The notes: a model not told the origin generated them from the sequence alone. Shown: positions 1-11,286, numbered from the stretch's first letter. The stretch is DNA of 41,280 nucleotides from CAYHWW01 sp964360145 (GCA_964360145.1 CAYHWW010000013.1:1-41280); one strand, 5' to 3'. Numbers and translations: made by a program.

Positions 1-1356
1 ATCGAAGACATCATCGGCATCCCCGCGGACCATGCCATTCGCGTCAGCGCCAAGTCCGGCATCGGCATCCCCGAGTTGCTGGAGGCCATCGTCACGCACT
101 TCGTGCCGCCGAAAAACACCGACGAAAAACCCCTCAAGGCCCTCATCTTCGATAGCTGGTTCGACCCCTATCAAGGCGTCGTCGTGCTCGCCCGGGTCTT
201 CGATGGTGTCGTGAAAAAAGGTGATCGCGTGAAGTTCTTCCACGTGGGCAAAGAATTCGAAGTGGTGAAACTTGGCATGTTCCAGCCCAAGTTCGTCGAG
301 GTGAACGAGCTCACCAGCGGCGAAGTGGGCACCTTCATCTGCAACGTGAAAGAAGTGCGGGATGCCCGGGTGGGTGACACCATCGTCTCCGCCAGCGATC
401 CCCATCCCGAGGCCCTCCAGGGTTTCGTGGAGGTGAAGCCCATGGTCTTCGCTGGCCTCTATCCCACGGAGTCCAACGCCTACAACGACTTGAAAGAGTC
501 CCTCGAAAAACTCCGCCTCAATGACGCTGCCTTCTCCTTCGAGCCGGAAACTTCCAGCGCCCTGGGCTTTGGTTTCCGTTGTGGCTTCTTGGGCCTCCTC
601 CACATGGATGTCGTTCAAGAGCGCCTGGAGCGGGAATACAACATGACCCTCATCACCACGGCGCCCTCCGTGGTCATGCGTGTCACCAAGACCGACGGCG
701 AGCAGCTCATGGTGGACAACCCCGCGAAGCTCCCGCCCACCACCAGCATCGCCCGCATCGAGGAGCCTTTCGTCCGCCTCGCCCTGCATCTGCCCAACGA
801 ATACCTGGGTGCCGTCATCGCCCTCTGCGAAGACCGCCGGGGCCATCAAAAGAAAATCGAGTACATTACCTCTGAGCGCGTGCTGCTCGAATACGAGATG
901 CCGCTGGCTGAAATGGTTTTCGACTTCTTTGATAAACTGAAGAGCTGCACCAAGGGCTACGCCAGCATGGACTACGAAATGCTGGACTATCGCGATGCCG
1001 ACATTGTTAAAGTCGACATGATGGTCAACGGCGAGGTCGTCGACGCCCTGTGTTTTATGGTGCATCGTACTAAGGCCGACCGCCGCGGTCGTGAGATTTC
1101 CAAGCGATTGAGAGAGCTCATTGACCGCCACATGTTCGAGATCGCCATCCAGGCGGCCATTGGCAGCAAGATCATCGCCCGGGAAAGCATCAGTGCGCTG
1201 CGTAAAAACGTCACTGCAAAATGCTATGGCGGCGATATTTCCCGCAAACGCAAGCTGCTGGAGAAGCAAAAAGAAGGTAAGAAACGAATGAAGATGGTGG
1301 GTACGGTTGAGATTCCCCAGGAAGCCTTCCTGGCCGTGCTCAAAACTGATGATTAA
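1..1356 (+). CDS. lepA: Elongation factor 4 (LepA), 5'-truncated by window start
   Basis: The reading frame is open from base 1, so the start codon and the amino-terminal part of the GTPase domain lie outside the window. The visible 451 residues cover the end of the G domain, domains II-III and the LepA-specific C-terminal domain. The stretches around SALGFGFRCGFLGLLHMD and the basic tail with GGDISRKRKLLEKQKEGKKR are hallmarks of LepA rather than EF-G. LepA is a ribosome-associated GTPase that acts during translation elongation or initiation. The stop codon overlaps the start of the signal peptidase homologue by 8 bp, the classical lepA-lepB arrangement. Family assignment is secure; only the length is incomplete. 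Confidence 0.97.
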   Translation: MEDIIGIPADHAIRVSAKSGIGIPELLEAIVTHFVPPKNTDEKPLKALIFDSWFDPYQGVVVLARVFDGVVKKGDRVKFFHVGKEFEVVKLGMFQPKFVEVNELTSGEVGTFICNVKEVRDARVGDTIVSASDPHPEALQGFVEVKPMVFAGLYPTESNAYNDLKESLEKLRLNDAAFSFEPETSSALGFGFRCGFLGLLHMDVVQERLEREYNMTLITTAPSVVMRVTKTDGEQLMVDNPAKLPPTTSIARIEEPFVRLALHLPNEYLGAVIALCEDRRGHQKKIEYITSERVLLEYEMPLAEMVFDFFDKLKSCTKGYASMDYEMLDYRDADIVKVDMMVNGEVVDALCFMVHRTKADRRGREISKRLRELIDRHMFEIAIQAAIGSKIIARESISALRKNVTAKCYGGDISRKRKLLEKQKEGKKRMKMVGTVEIPQEAFLAVLKTDD

Positions 1357-1936
1357 AACGGAACGGGCAGTCAAAATTCTTCGCGACTACGCCGCCGTGA
1401 TCCTGATTACGGCGAGTGTTGCATTGGTCATCCGTCTTTTCGTTATCGAAGCATATCGCGTGCCCTCTGATTTCATGGCGCCGGGGCTGAGCACGGGGGA
1501 TCTCATCTTCGTCAGCAAGTTGCCCTACTCCTTGGGTCGCAATAAGCTCCCACGTCGCGGCGCAGTCATCGTCTTCGGTCTCTTTAGCGCGCCGGGCAAA
1601 GAGTATTTGAAGCGCGTCATCGGATTGCCCGGCGATCGCGTTTCCGTTCATGGAGGCCAGCTTTTAGTGAACGGTAAGGCGGTTACCCAGGGGATGGACG
1701 GGGGGATCTCCCGGGAGGCTCTGGATGACGCACGGTATCAGGTTATTTGGCGGCAACAGGATGACATGCCGGAGGTGTTGGTGCCCGGCGGGAATTTATT
1801 TGTCCTAGGTGACAACCGGGATAAAGGGCAGGACAGTCGTCATTGGGGGTTCCTGCCAATGGGGGGTATCAAGGGGAAGGCCTGGCTCATCTGGTGGTCC
1901 CCGGATTCCGCACGACGCTTCACGAGGGTGAACTGA
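1349..1936 (+). CDS. lepB: Signal peptidase I homologue with substituted nucleophile position
   Basis: The protein has 195 residues from ATG 1349, which overlaps the end of lepA. One membrane segment (about residues 15-33) is followed by the S26 signal peptidase fold. Box B reads PSDFMAPGL at residues 39-47, where the family has PS-G-S-M-x-P-T-L; the catalytic serine position is therefore Phe42 (codon TTC at 1472-1474). The general-base lysine is present in KRVIGLPGD (Lys88), as are GDNRD (154-158) and SRHWGFLP (163-170). The active enzyme cleaves signal peptides on the outer face of the inner membrane. This copy could be a non-catalytic paralogue, could use neighbouring Ser40, or could carry a sequence error. 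Homology is clear; activity is doubtful. Confidence 0.88.
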   Translation: MIKTERAVKILRDYAAVILITASVALVIRLFVIEAYRVPSDFMAPGLSTGDLIFVSKLPYSLGRNKLPRRGAVIVFGLFSAPGKEYLKRVIGLPGDRVSVHGGQLLVNGKAVTQGMDGGISREALDDARYQVIWRQQDDMPEVLVPGGNLFVLGDNRDKGQDSRHWGFLPMGGIKGKAWLIWWSPDSARRFTRVN

Positions 1937-2888
1937 TGGCCGTAGCAGCACGGGGCAAGTGGAAAGGACGAAGCTTCATCGAGACCTCCTCCCTTTCCGT
2001 GGAGGACATCGGCACCATTCTCGATCGTGCGCGGGAGTTGAAAAAACTTTGGCAAGGATGGCGTGGCTCTGAGTTTCCCCATCAGTCTTTGCGTGGCGGC
2101 ACTGTGGTGAATTTGTTTTTTGAGCCCAGCACACGCACTCGTTCCTCCTTTGAATTGGCTGCCCGAAGGTTGGGCGCCTATGTCTTGAACTTTGATCCCG
2201 GCAACTCATCGGTGACCAAGGGGGAGACCCTTTTCGATACAGCGAAAAACCTTGAAGCCATGGACCCCGACTTGCTGATTTTGCGCCACGGCTCATCCGG
2301 CGCCGCTCAACGCCTTGCTCAGGTGGTGAAGGTACCCGTGGTGAATGCGGGCGATGGCTTCCATGAGCACCCCACCCAAGCGCTCCTCGACGCCATGACC
2401 ATTCAAGAGAGCAAAGGAACCTGCAAGGGGCTCCAGGTCCTCATCGTAGGCGACATCGCCCACTCCCGGGTGGCTCGCTCCAATATCAATGTTTTGAAAA
2501 CACTGGGGGCCCGAGTTGCCGTGTGTGGGCCACCGAGCCTCATGCCGCCGGCCCTGGATCGCCTCGGTGTGGCCGTGCACTACAACTTGAAGGCCGCGCT
2601 GAAAGAAGCGGACGTGGTCATGATGTTACGCATCCAGACCGAGCGCATCGCCGCCGGCAACACCCAGGTCCCCAGCGGTTCTGAATACGCCCGCTACTGG
2701 GGCCTCAACGCGGAGACGGTGGCCCATCTCAAAAAGGGCGCCATCATCATGCACCCGGGGCCATACAATGAGGGCGTGGAGATTTCCCAAGAGGTGGCCA
2801 CGGGCCCCTATTCAGTGATCTTGAACCAGGTGCATAATGGTGTCTTAGTACGCATGGCCCTGCTCGACCTCATCGCGGGGGGCAAAAC

Positions 2889-2892
<4 letters not shown>
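1936..2892 (+). CDS. pyrB: Aspartate carbamoyltransferase catalytic subunit
   Basis: The 318-residue protein condenses carbamoyl phosphate with aspartate, the second step of pyrimidine synthesis in the cytoplasm. The carbamoyl-phosphate motif STRTRSSFE is at residues 65-73, SVTKGET at 92-98 and HPTQALLD at 145-152; a late HPGPYNEGVEI replaces the common HPGPxNRGVEI. Start ATG 1936 overlaps the lepB stop by one base (TGATG) and has GAGGGTG just upstream; longer in-frame starts inside lepB are less likely. The pyrC start overlaps its stop in an ATGA, so the genes are translationally coupled. No pyrI regulatory subunit is visible. Confidence 0.96.
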
Positions 2893-4207
<1,315 letters not shown>

Positions 4208-4220
<13 letters not shown>

Positions 4221-5314
4221 ACTACCTCAAACCACACGATTGCGTTCTCTGGCTGGAGGACGGCACCGAGTTCAAGGGCTGGATGTTCGGTTCCCGCCGC
4301 CAGGGTTATGGCGAGGTGGTCTTCAATACCGCCATGACAGGCTACCAAGAAGTGCTCACCGACCCCAGCTACTGGGCCCAAATCGTGGTGATGACCTATC
4401 CCCATCAGGGCAATTACGGCATCAATCGCGACGACGTCGAATCCCTGGGGGGCCCCAAGGTGGCGGGCTTCGTGGTTCACGAGCTCTGTGACGAGCCCAG
4501 CAACTTTACTTCGGAGAAAAGCCTGGGGACGTACCTCCAGGAGCATGGCGTGCCCGGCATCTTTGGCATCGACACCCGGGCTCTCACATTGAAGCTGCGT
4601 CAGGGGGGCGTGCTCCGGGGCCTCCTCTTGCCCCAAGAAGAGCGGGATAAATACCAGGACGTTCGCGGCGCCTTCGCTGGCCTTCCTCTGTATTCTGATC
4701 GCGATCTCATCCGTGAGGTGACCACAAAGAAGCCCTACTGGTTCTCAGAAAGGGGTGATCGCACCGTCGTGGCCGTGGACTATGGCGTGAAATTGAATCT
4801 TCTGCGGGAGATCGCCGCCCGGGGTTTCAAAGTGGTGGTGGTGCCCGCCACCTCCACTGCCGAGGAAATCCTAGCCTACAAGCCCCACGGGGTATTCCTC
4901 TCCAATGGCCCCGGTGACCCGGAGCTTGCCACTTACGCCGTTGAGGCAGTGAGGGGCGTTCTGGGTAAAAAGCCCATTTTCGGCGTGTGCATGGGCCATC
5001 AGATCCTGGGGCTGGCTCTCGGGGGCCGCACCTTCAAGATGAAATTCGGCCACAGGGGCATCAACCACCCCGTGCTGGATAAGGCTACGAACCTGGTGGA
5101 GGTGACGTCCCAGAACCATGGATTCGCGGTGGACCCCCAATCGTTGCCCCGGGAAGCCATTGTCACCCACGTCAATCTCAACGACAATACCTGTGCGGGG
5201 CTCGACGTCCCGTCCCTGCGGGCCTTCTCGGTGCAGTATCACCCCGAGGCGTCCCCAGGGCCCCATGATTCCGGTGCGCTGTTTGACCGGTTCGCCGCTT
5301 CCGCGAGGGTTTAG
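4208..5314 (+). CDS. carA: Carbamoyl-phosphate synthase small (glutaminase) subunit
   Basis: CarA hydrolyses glutamine and channels ammonia to CarB to make carbamoyl phosphate for pyrimidines and arginine. The protein has the CarA amino-terminal domain (LEDGTEFKG, FNTAMTGYQE) and a class I amidotransferase domain with SNGPGDPE, the nucleophile Cys261 in GVCMGHQ, and QYHPEASPGPHD near the end. ATG 4208 is chosen because a G-rich stretch lies at about 4193-4199; a GTG at 4202 is an alternative. It overlaps pyrC by 13 bp. The partner carB is not in this window. Confidence 0.96.
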
Positions 5315-5320
5315 CGATAC

Positions 5321-5956
5321 ATGTACCAAACATACCTCGAGCCCGTCATCGAGATGTTCACCACCGGCGAATACTACCAGCAGGTCTTTCTGGCCAAGCA
5401 GGAGTACTTCGAGAAGGCCGGCATTGTGTACGAAGACGACGATGAATTTGAGAATCGCATGTGCACCTTCATGGACTGGTTTCTCTTCGATCGGGATCTG
5501 CCCGGCATTGACTTGCCCCCGATCAAGTACTGGTTCCGACTCAAAAAAGACAGTTTCAGCGCCGAAGACCAGAATATTTACAAGGACTTCTGCAACACCA
5601 TCCACAGCGTATTTTACCTGCAAAAAGTCAAAGACAAGGCCGTCTACGTCAAAGACCTGTTCTCGAAAAAGAACCATGAAGTCACGGATTCAGACATCAA
5701 TGTGGGTTTCGTTCGGGGGGATCTTTTCGAGGCCCGCCTGATCCCCTTCAAGGGCAGCTGCGAATTCTCCCGGGGATTCTGTTTCCACCCGGCGGAGATG
5801 GAGAAGTTCATTTTGGGTGAGATCAAGAAGGTGCGTTACCAGGATCGCGGACGGCAGACGAAGCTCATTCTCCAACTGGCGTCAATGAAGCTCAAACACA
5901 ATCGCTATCAACACATAAACATAAAACATATATACACGTTCGACCCTAAATTCTGA
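5321..5956 (+). CDS. Conserved protein of unknown function
   Basis: A 211-residue soluble protein that I do not recognise as a named family. It has no signal peptide or membrane segment. It is rich in aromatic and acidic residues (MCTFMDWFLFDRDLPG near residue 46, SCEFSRGFCFHPAEMEKFIL near 145) and ends in a basic, histidine-containing tail (KLKHNRYQHINIKHIY). It starts 6 bp after carA and ends 15 bp before speA on the same strand, so it is probably co-transcribed with pyrimidine and polyamine genes. Coding status rests on the open frame, spacing and codon use like the neighbours. No function is proposed. Confidence 0.8.
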   Translation: MYQTYLEPVIEMFTTGEYYQQVFLAKQEYFEKAGIVYEDDDEFENRMCTFMDWFLFDRDLPGIDLPPIKYWFRLKKDSFSAEDQNIYKDFCNTIHSVFYLQKVKDKAVYVKDLFSKKNHEVTDSDINVGFVRGDLFEARLIPFKGSCEFSRGFCFHPAEMEKFILGEIKKVRYQDRGRQTKLILQLASMKLKHNRYQHINIKHIYTFDPKF

Positions 5957-5971
5957 TAAAGACGGGGCAAA

Positions 5972-7936
5972 ATGGCTAATGCATCTGGTACAGCGACACT
6001 CGAAACGAACGGCACCGCGGCATCGGCGCGCAAGCCCTGGATCGCCGAAGATTCACTGCGGGTCTATAACGTGGAGAGCTGGGGCCTGAATTACTTCGGC
6101 ATCAATCCCGCGGGCCATCTCACCGTGCGTTCCAAGCAAAGCACCCAGACCCCGGTTGATCTGAAAATCGTGGTGGATGACATCAAAGCCCGCGGCATCA
6201 AGATGCCCGTGCTCATCCGCTTCCAGGATATCCTGCGCAACCGCGTGGTGGCCCTGAATGAGGCCTTCCGCAAGGCCATCGAAGAGCACGGCTACAAGAA
6301 CCGCTACATGGGCGTGTACCCCATCAAGGTGAATCAGCTCCGCGAAGTGCTGGATGAGATCCTCGATGCGGGTGCGCAGTATCAGCTGGGTCTCGAGGCC
6401 GGCAGCAAGGCGGAGCTCTACGCCGCCATCGCCATGAACAATAATCCGGGGTCCCTCATCCTCAATAATGGCTACAAAGATGACCACATCATCCGCCTGG
6501 CCCTGCAGGGTCTGAAGATCGGCAAGCGGGTCATCATCATCATCGAGAAGCTCACCGAGCTTTCCCAGGTCATTCGCATCAGTAAAGAGCTGGGGGTGCG
6601 CCCCCAAGTGGGCCTGCGGGCCAAGCTGCACACCCGTGGCAGCGGCAAGTGGGAGAAGAGCGGCGGCGATAACGCCAAGTTCGGCCTCACGACGCCGGAG
6701 ATCCTGCATGCGGTGACGTTACTGAAGTCTGAAGACATGCTGGACTGCGCGAAGCTCGTGCATTTCCACATCGGCTCCCAGATCACCGATATCCGCACCA
6801 TCAAAGAAGCGGTGAAAGAGGGCGCGCGGGTTTACGCCAAATTGAAAAAAATGGGCGTTGGCATCGAGTTTCTCGACTGCGGCGGGGGCTTGGGCGTGGA
6901 TTACGACGGCAGCCGCACGGCCTCCAACTCCTCGGTGAATTACACGCTGACCGAATACTGCTCCGACGTCGTGGGCGCCATCCAAGAAGTCTGCGCCGAC
7001 GAGGGCGTGCCCGAGCCCACCATTGTCAGCGAGTCTGGTCGCGCGCTGGTGGCCCATCATTCCGTGCTCATCATCAACGTTTTCGGCAACATCGAGATGG
7101 GCGCTGACCCCTGTCAGCTGGAACCGTCCAACAGCGAGCACAAGCTGGTGAAGCTTTCCCGCAAAGTGCTTTCCAAGGTGACGGCGAAGAACCTGCTGAA
7201 GTCCTACCACGACGCCTCCGCGCATCTTGAAGAGGCCTGTTCTCTCTTCCAACTGGGCTACATGAGCCTTGAAGACAAGGCTAAGATTGAGAACCTTTAT
7301 TGGAAGATCTGCCACCAGATCAGCCGCCTGCTTGTGGCCACAAGCCCCAAGTACGTGCCTGAGGAGCTGATCGAGATGACGAAGAATCTTGCGGATCAGT
7401 ATCTCTGCAACTTCTCCCTTTTCCAGTCCGCCCCGGACTATTGGGGCATCGGCCAGGTGTTCCCCATCATGCCCATCCACCGCCTCAATGAAGAGCCCCT
7501 GAGCTCCGCGACCCTCGTGGACATCACCTGCGACTCTGATGGCAAGATCGACAAGTTCATCGATCTCACGGATGTGCGGGACACGCTCCCCATGCACCGC
7601 TACAACGGCGAAGACTACTACGTGGGCATCTTCCTCATGGGCGCATACCAGGACATCATGGGCGACATCCACAACCTCTTCGGCCGGGTGAACGAAGTGC
7701 ACGTCTTTGAAGACCACGAGGAGCCCAACGGTTACTATGTGGAAGACATCATCCCTGGCAACACCGTGGGCGAGATCCTCAGCACCATCCAGTACAGCGT
7801 GGGAGAGCTTTCCACTGAGGTGAAGCGAGCCATCGACACTCAGGTGAAGAGCGGTGCCCTCAAACCCCGGGAGGGTGTGGACATCCTCAACTTCTACGAG
7901 GCCGGCCTTCGGGACTATACTTATATTGATCAGTAG
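5972..7936 (+). CDS. speA: Biosynthetic arginine decarboxylase
   Basis: The 654-residue fold III PLP enzyme decarboxylates arginine to agmatine, the first step of putrescine and spermidine synthesis. The PLP lysine is Lys119 in YPIKVNQ; further SpeA signatures are HFHIGSQ, DCGGGLGVDYDGS and SESGRALVAHHS. The length matches the biosynthetic SpeA family (about 630-660) rather than the acid-inducible fold I enzymes. A G-rich ribosome site (GACGGGG) precedes ATG 5972. The enzyme is cytoplasmic. No agmatinase or agmatine deiminase gene is present in the window. Confidence 0.97.
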   Translation: MANASGTATLETNGTAASARKPWIAEDSLRVYNVESWGLNYFGINPAGHLTVRSKQSTQTPVDLKIVVDDIKARGIKMPVLIRFQDILRNRVVALNEAFRKAIEEHGYKNRYMGVYPIKVNQLREVLDEILDAGAQYQLGLEAGSKAELYAAIAMNNNPGSLILNNGYKDDHIIRLALQGLKIGKRVIIIIEKLTELSQVIRISKELGVRPQVGLRAKLHTRGSGKWEKSGGDNAKFGLTTPEILHAVTLLKSEDMLDCAKLVHFHIGSQITDIRTIKEAVKEGARVYAKLKKMGVGIEFLDCGGGLGVDYDGSRTASNSSVNYTLTEYCSDVVGAIQEVCADEGVPEPTIVSESGRALVAHHSVLIINVFGNIEMGADPCQLEPSNSEHKLVKLSRKVLSKVTAKNLLKSYHDASAHLEEACSLFQLGYMSLEDKAKIENLYWKICHQISRLLVATSPKYVPEELIEMTKNLADQYLCNFSLFQSAPDYWGIGQVFPIMPIHRLNEEPLSSATLVDITCDSDGKIDKFIDLTDVRDTLPMHRYNGEDYYVGIFLMGAYQDIMGDIHNLFGRVNEVHVFEDHEEPNGYYVEDIIPGNTVGEILSTIQYSVGELSTEVKRAIDTQVKSGALKPREGVDILNFYEAGLRDYTYIDQ

Positions 7937-7971
7937 TGATGTCCCGCTGGGCCCCGTGTTAGGCTCAGCCC

Positions 7972-8904
7972 ATGTGCGCTCTCAAGGCCTCCGTTATCAT
8001 CCCCACCCGGGGCCGCGATGAATGTCTGCGTCAGACTCTTCGCGATCTCGGTGGCCAAGATACGGCACCAGGGGCCTTCGATGTCTGGGTTGTAGACCAA
8101 AATGAGCCAGCCCTTTCAGGTCTTGAAGAGGCGTTGGGCTCCGCAGCGCGGTTACACCATCACAAGATGGCCCCGGAGGGTTCCCACGCCGGTCGCAATG
8201 TGGCCATCGCCGCCACCGACGCTGATATCTGCATCTTCGTGGATGACGACGTGCGGCTGCCGCCACATTTCGTCAGCGCCCATCTTACAGCACAGGAACT
8301 TTATCGCCAGCAAGCCCCCGCAGTGGCGGCGGTGGCAGGCCGGGTGATTCAGCCGCGGGATGGCCTTACGGAAGCCGACATGGTTCGCACTGGGGAGCTG
8401 GCCCGCTACCACCGGCTCACGGGCCGGGTGACGGGCAACTTCGTGGGCTTCGAGCTGGGCTTTGTTGACCACATCCACGAGTGCAATTTCTCCGCGCTCA
8501 CCGCCGTGTTGCGCCAGGCGGGGGGCTTCAATGAAGAGTTCCGCGGCAATGCCTATTTCGAGGGCACGGATCTTTCGCTGCGCATCCAAAAGCTCGGGCG
8601 TCGCATCATTTATCGCCCTGACATCGTATTAACGCACTTGCAGGCCGGGGCCGGGGGCAACCGTGTGCAACGCAAAGCCGAGCATACGTATTGGTACATG
8701 CGGAACTTGGCACTGTTGAACAGTTTGCATATGAGTATCGTGACACTGCCATTATTCACGTCTCTTGGTGTGGGCTACGTAGCAGGCAAGGCCATCAAGA
8801 ACATGGACCTCGCCATCGCGATACAAGGGTTGAAGGGTCTCGCCCGTGGATTGGCTTACTTCGCGCCCGGCGCTACGCGCATGAAGTCCCGCGCCAAAAA
8901 ATAG
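7972..8904 (+). CDS. GT2 family glycosyltransferase
   Basis: The 310-residue protein begins with the GT-A nucleotide-sugar fold (ASVIIPTRGRDECLRQTLRDL) and has an acidic triplet Asp91-Asp93 in FVDDDVRLP that would bind the divalent metal and the sugar nucleotide. A second conserved block with GGFNEEFRGNAYFEGTDLSL (about residues 184-203) is the region where GT2 enzymes carry the acceptor-side acidic residues. A hydrophobic stretch near residues 258-275 may associate with the membrane. It starts 35 bp after speA and opens the long glycan region. Donor and acceptor cannot be read from sequence. Confidence 0.9.
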   Translation: MCALKASVIIPTRGRDECLRQTLRDLGGQDTAPGAFDVWVVDQNEPALSGLEEALGSAARLHHHKMAPEGSHAGRNVAIAATDADICIFVDDDVRLPPHFVSAHLTAQELYRQQAPAVAAVAGRVIQPRDGLTEADMVRTGELARYHRLTGRVTGNFVGFELGFVDHIHECNFSALTAVLRQAGGFNEEFRGNAYFEGTDLSLRIQKLGRRIIYRPDIVLTHLQAGAGGNRVQRKAEHTYWYMRNLALLNSLHMSIVTLPLFTSLGVGYVAGKAIKNMDLAIAIQGLKGLARGLAYFAPGATRMKSRAKK

Positions 8905-8997
8905 CATCACTCAATGGTCGCCATTGACGCCCCAGGTCTTGTCGATTTGTGGGTACAGTCGGTACCATTGCGGCACTTCCAAGAAAAAGGGGTCACT

Positions 8998-10086
8998 ATG
9001 AAACGGAATTTCGTAACTTGGCGCACGCTTGCTCTTGCCGCGGTTTTCACTGCATCTTCTTTCGCCCAAGCCCAGACCTGGGACGACAGCGTCGCCGACG
9101 ACAGTGATCTTTCCGGCGGCCCCTCGCTGCACACCGAAGACGTGCCCTTGGACCTACAGGCGGACAACGTCCAATTCGAGGCCGGCGGTGAAGGCTTGAA
9201 TGTCGTGGTCTACCGCGTGATCAAGGGCCAGGCCGTAGCCCTAGAGGGGCTGACTTTCAGTGTGGGCAGTGAGTACGGTGTGGAAAGCGATGGTTGGACC
9301 ACGGCGGTGAATTGCAGTGTCGGCTCTTCCGTGCACGGCGCGGCAGAGCTGGCGACGGATCGTTTCGCGGTCACCAATGGTTCCGAGAACTATAAATTGA
9401 TTTTCGACGCCCAGTGCGGAGGCACCCTGAGTCTCTTCTTCAATGAGGACTCCCCCGGGGGCCAAGCCCTGGGCATCTGGCAAATTGCCGCGCTGGCCCA
9501 ACGCAAGTTGGGGGAAAGCGTTGATTTGAGCTTCTGGCGCAACTCTATCAGTTTCGAATTCCCAGCGGATGCGGACTACTACAACTGGGGCACGGTGCAC
9601 ATCACTCGTGGTGATCACTGGGATGTGGTGGGTCACGAGTTGGGTCACGCTATCTATGACCAGGCCAACATCGGCGCCTTCGGCGGCGGCCAGCACTACA
9701 TCGATCGGTGCTATTCAGGTGCGTTGGCCCTCTCTGAGGGCTGGGCTTCTTATTTTTCGAGCTGGCTCAGCGTGGGTCTCGGCGATGCGGACGCCAAGTT
9801 TGAATACATGGTGCCTCGTCGCGCACCGATCCGCATTGAGAACGTGCCCGAAGATGTCTGCGTCGGCCCGGGCAGCGAGTGGCGGGTGAATGCATTCTTC
9901 TGGGATTTCATCGACCTCAACGACGACGGCGAGCAATCAGCGGAAACTTTTGCCCGAGTGTGGCATGCGCTGCTGAACAGCAATAGCCGTGACGTGGGTG
10001 CCGTAGCCAGAAAGCTCGTGGGCGCGGGCTTTGCCGAGGCCACCGTGAATACGGCGTGGCAGCTTAGTTTTAGGCAGAATCGATAA
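8998..10086 (+). CDS. Exported gluzincin-type zinc metalloprotease
   Basis: The 362-residue protein starts at ATG 8998, preceded by AAAAAGGGG, and has a signal peptide (basic MKRNFVTWR, hydrophobic core, cleavage near SFAQA). The mature part carries HELGH at residues 213-217, with Glu247 in ALSEGWASYFS 30 residues later; HExxH plus a downstream glutamate is the gluzincin zinc site. This suggests a secreted or periplasmic endopeptidase, possibly acting on surface proteins or host or prey material. The exact peptidase family is not identified. It is preceded by 93 bp without a clear promoter, and its 3' end overlaps the convergent glycosyltransferase by 17 bp. Confidence 0.82.
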   Translation: MKRNFVTWRTLALAAVFTASSFAQAQTWDDSVADDSDLSGGPSLHTEDVPLDLQADNVQFEAGGEGLNVVVYRVIKGQAVALEGLTFSVGSEYGVESDGWTTAVNCSVGSSVHGAAELATDRFAVTNGSENYKLIFDAQCGGTLSLFFNEDSPGGQALGIWQIAALAQRKLGESVDLSFWRNSISFEFPADADYYNWGTVHITRGDHWDVVGHELGHAIYDQANIGAFGGGQHYIDRCYSGALALSEGWASYFSSWLSVGLGDADAKFEYMVPRRAPIRIENVPEDVCVGPGSEWRVNAFFWDFIDLNDDGEQSAETFARVWHALLNSNSRDVGAVARKLVGAGFAEATVNTAWQLSFRQNR

Positions 10087-11263
10087 GTTTTACGATCTGA
10101 CGACCATACAATGATGCAGGTACCGCAAACCCCTCCGCGGTGTTTTCGTGTCGGCCCCAATTAACGTGGGTGTAGAGTCGGCGCACGGTTTTGCCCAAGG
10201 CGCCCTCTGGGGCGTGGGCGATGCGCGGCGAGAAAGATCCGGCGCCCAGCAAGCCCCGAGTGGCGGCCTTGAAGATGCAGGCGCCGCTGGCGTCCAGGTC
10301 CACGAGGACGCGGTCTTTGATTTTCCCGCGGCGAGCGTGTCTCTTTGCTTCGCCAACGTTGTTCACGATTTGGGAACGGTAGCCGACAACGCCCAGCTCT
10401 TCTTGCAGCTCCCGGGCGAACTGCCGTTCATGGGACGAGTTGTTCAGGATGTAAACCACGGGCTTGGGGCCGTCGTGGAGCACGGGTTTAGGGCTCCAGG
10501 CCATGCCCTCGCCGACACGGCGGGCGTAGGGTGCGGGGTGTGTCCCCCAAAACCAAACCAGGCTCTTCAAATCCAAGTTGTAAGCTTTGCCAACCTTGAT
10601 GCCGTGGTTGTCGCCGTGCCAGAAGCGATGGAAGTAGGCGATCTTCTGCTTCATGGTGTCAGGGTGGCGGGCGTGGCCGTAGTGGTAGACGTGGGCGTCG
10701 ATGAGCAGGGTGTTGAGTTTGCCACCATCGGCGCGTCGGAAAGTCTGGGCGTCACCGAAGCTGCGAGCACCGGCGGAGCGGCGCACCAGGCGGATCTCGC
10801 TGGGGTACCAGTTCCAGGGCTGCTGGATGAGCGTGTAGCCCCCGTAGAAATGGAGGTACTTGAGACGAAGGCCTTCGCATGCGGGGTCTTCTGATGCAGC
10901 GGCGAGGGCTTTACTGATGGTGCCATGGTCTTCCTCATGGAGGGCTTCATCGCCCTGGAGGTACAGCGCCCAGTCATTGCTGCAGGCGTCGAGGGCGATG
11001 TTGGTTTGCTCGCTGAGCACCAAACCGGAATCAGTTTTGGTGTCATCCCACACGGAGTGAACGGTCTTGTATTCCACCTGTGGATAAGTTTTGCGCCAGC
11101 CCGCGATGAGCTCCTCGATGAAGGACTCGGTGCCATCTTCAGACCTACCTACGTTGATGACGAGTTCATCGATGAGCGGCAGCATGGACTCCGCGGCTTC
11201 CCGGATGGGGAAGTCGTACTTCAGGGCGTTTCGGATGAACGTGAATCCACTAAGACCTGCCAT
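10070..11263 (-). CDS. GT2-like glycosyltransferase
   Basis: The 397-residue protein begins with GFTFIRNALKYDFPIRE and contains ELVINVGRSEDGT and WALYLQGDEALHEED, the GT-A donor-binding layout with a D-x-E in place of D-x-D. It is a clear paralogue of the gene at 12532-13500 (GFTLVRNGVKFDYPF, EVIINVGISEDDT, CLYLQADEVLHEKD). The carboxy-terminal 110 residues (from about HDGPKPVVYILNNSS) are extra relative to that paralogue and may be a second domain. It is divergent from the GT9 gene, whose start is only 24 bp away, so their promoters must overlap the coding starts. Probably glycan assembly on the cytoplasmic face. Confidence 0.85.
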   Translation of the reverse strand: MAGLSGFTFIRNALKYDFPIREAAESMLPLIDELVINVGRSEDGTESFIEELIAGWRKTYPQVEYKTVHSVWDDTKTDSGLVLSEQTNIALDACSNDWALYLQGDEALHEEDHGTISKALAAASEDPACEGLRLKYLHFYGGYTLIQQPWNWYPSEIRLVRRSAGARSFGDAQTFRRADGGKLNTLLIDAHVYHYGHARHPDTMKQKIAYFHRFWHGDNHGIKVGKAYNLDLKSLVWFWGTHPAPYARRVGEGMAWSPKPVLHDGPKPVVYILNNSSHERQFARELQEELGVVGYRSQIVNNVGEAKRHARRGKIKDRVLVDLDASGACIFKAATRGLLGAGSFSPRIAHAPEGALGKTVRRLYTHVNWGRHENTAEGFAVPASLYGRQIVKLIDSA

Positions 11264-11286
11264 GGTACGTGGTATATCATCACCTC

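Noticed and set aside
1307..1348. Longer start of the signal peptidase homologue inside lepA
   Set aside because: The additional residues do not resemble a signal peptidase amino terminus, and ATG 1349 gives a normal short cytoplasmic tail and coupling to lepA.
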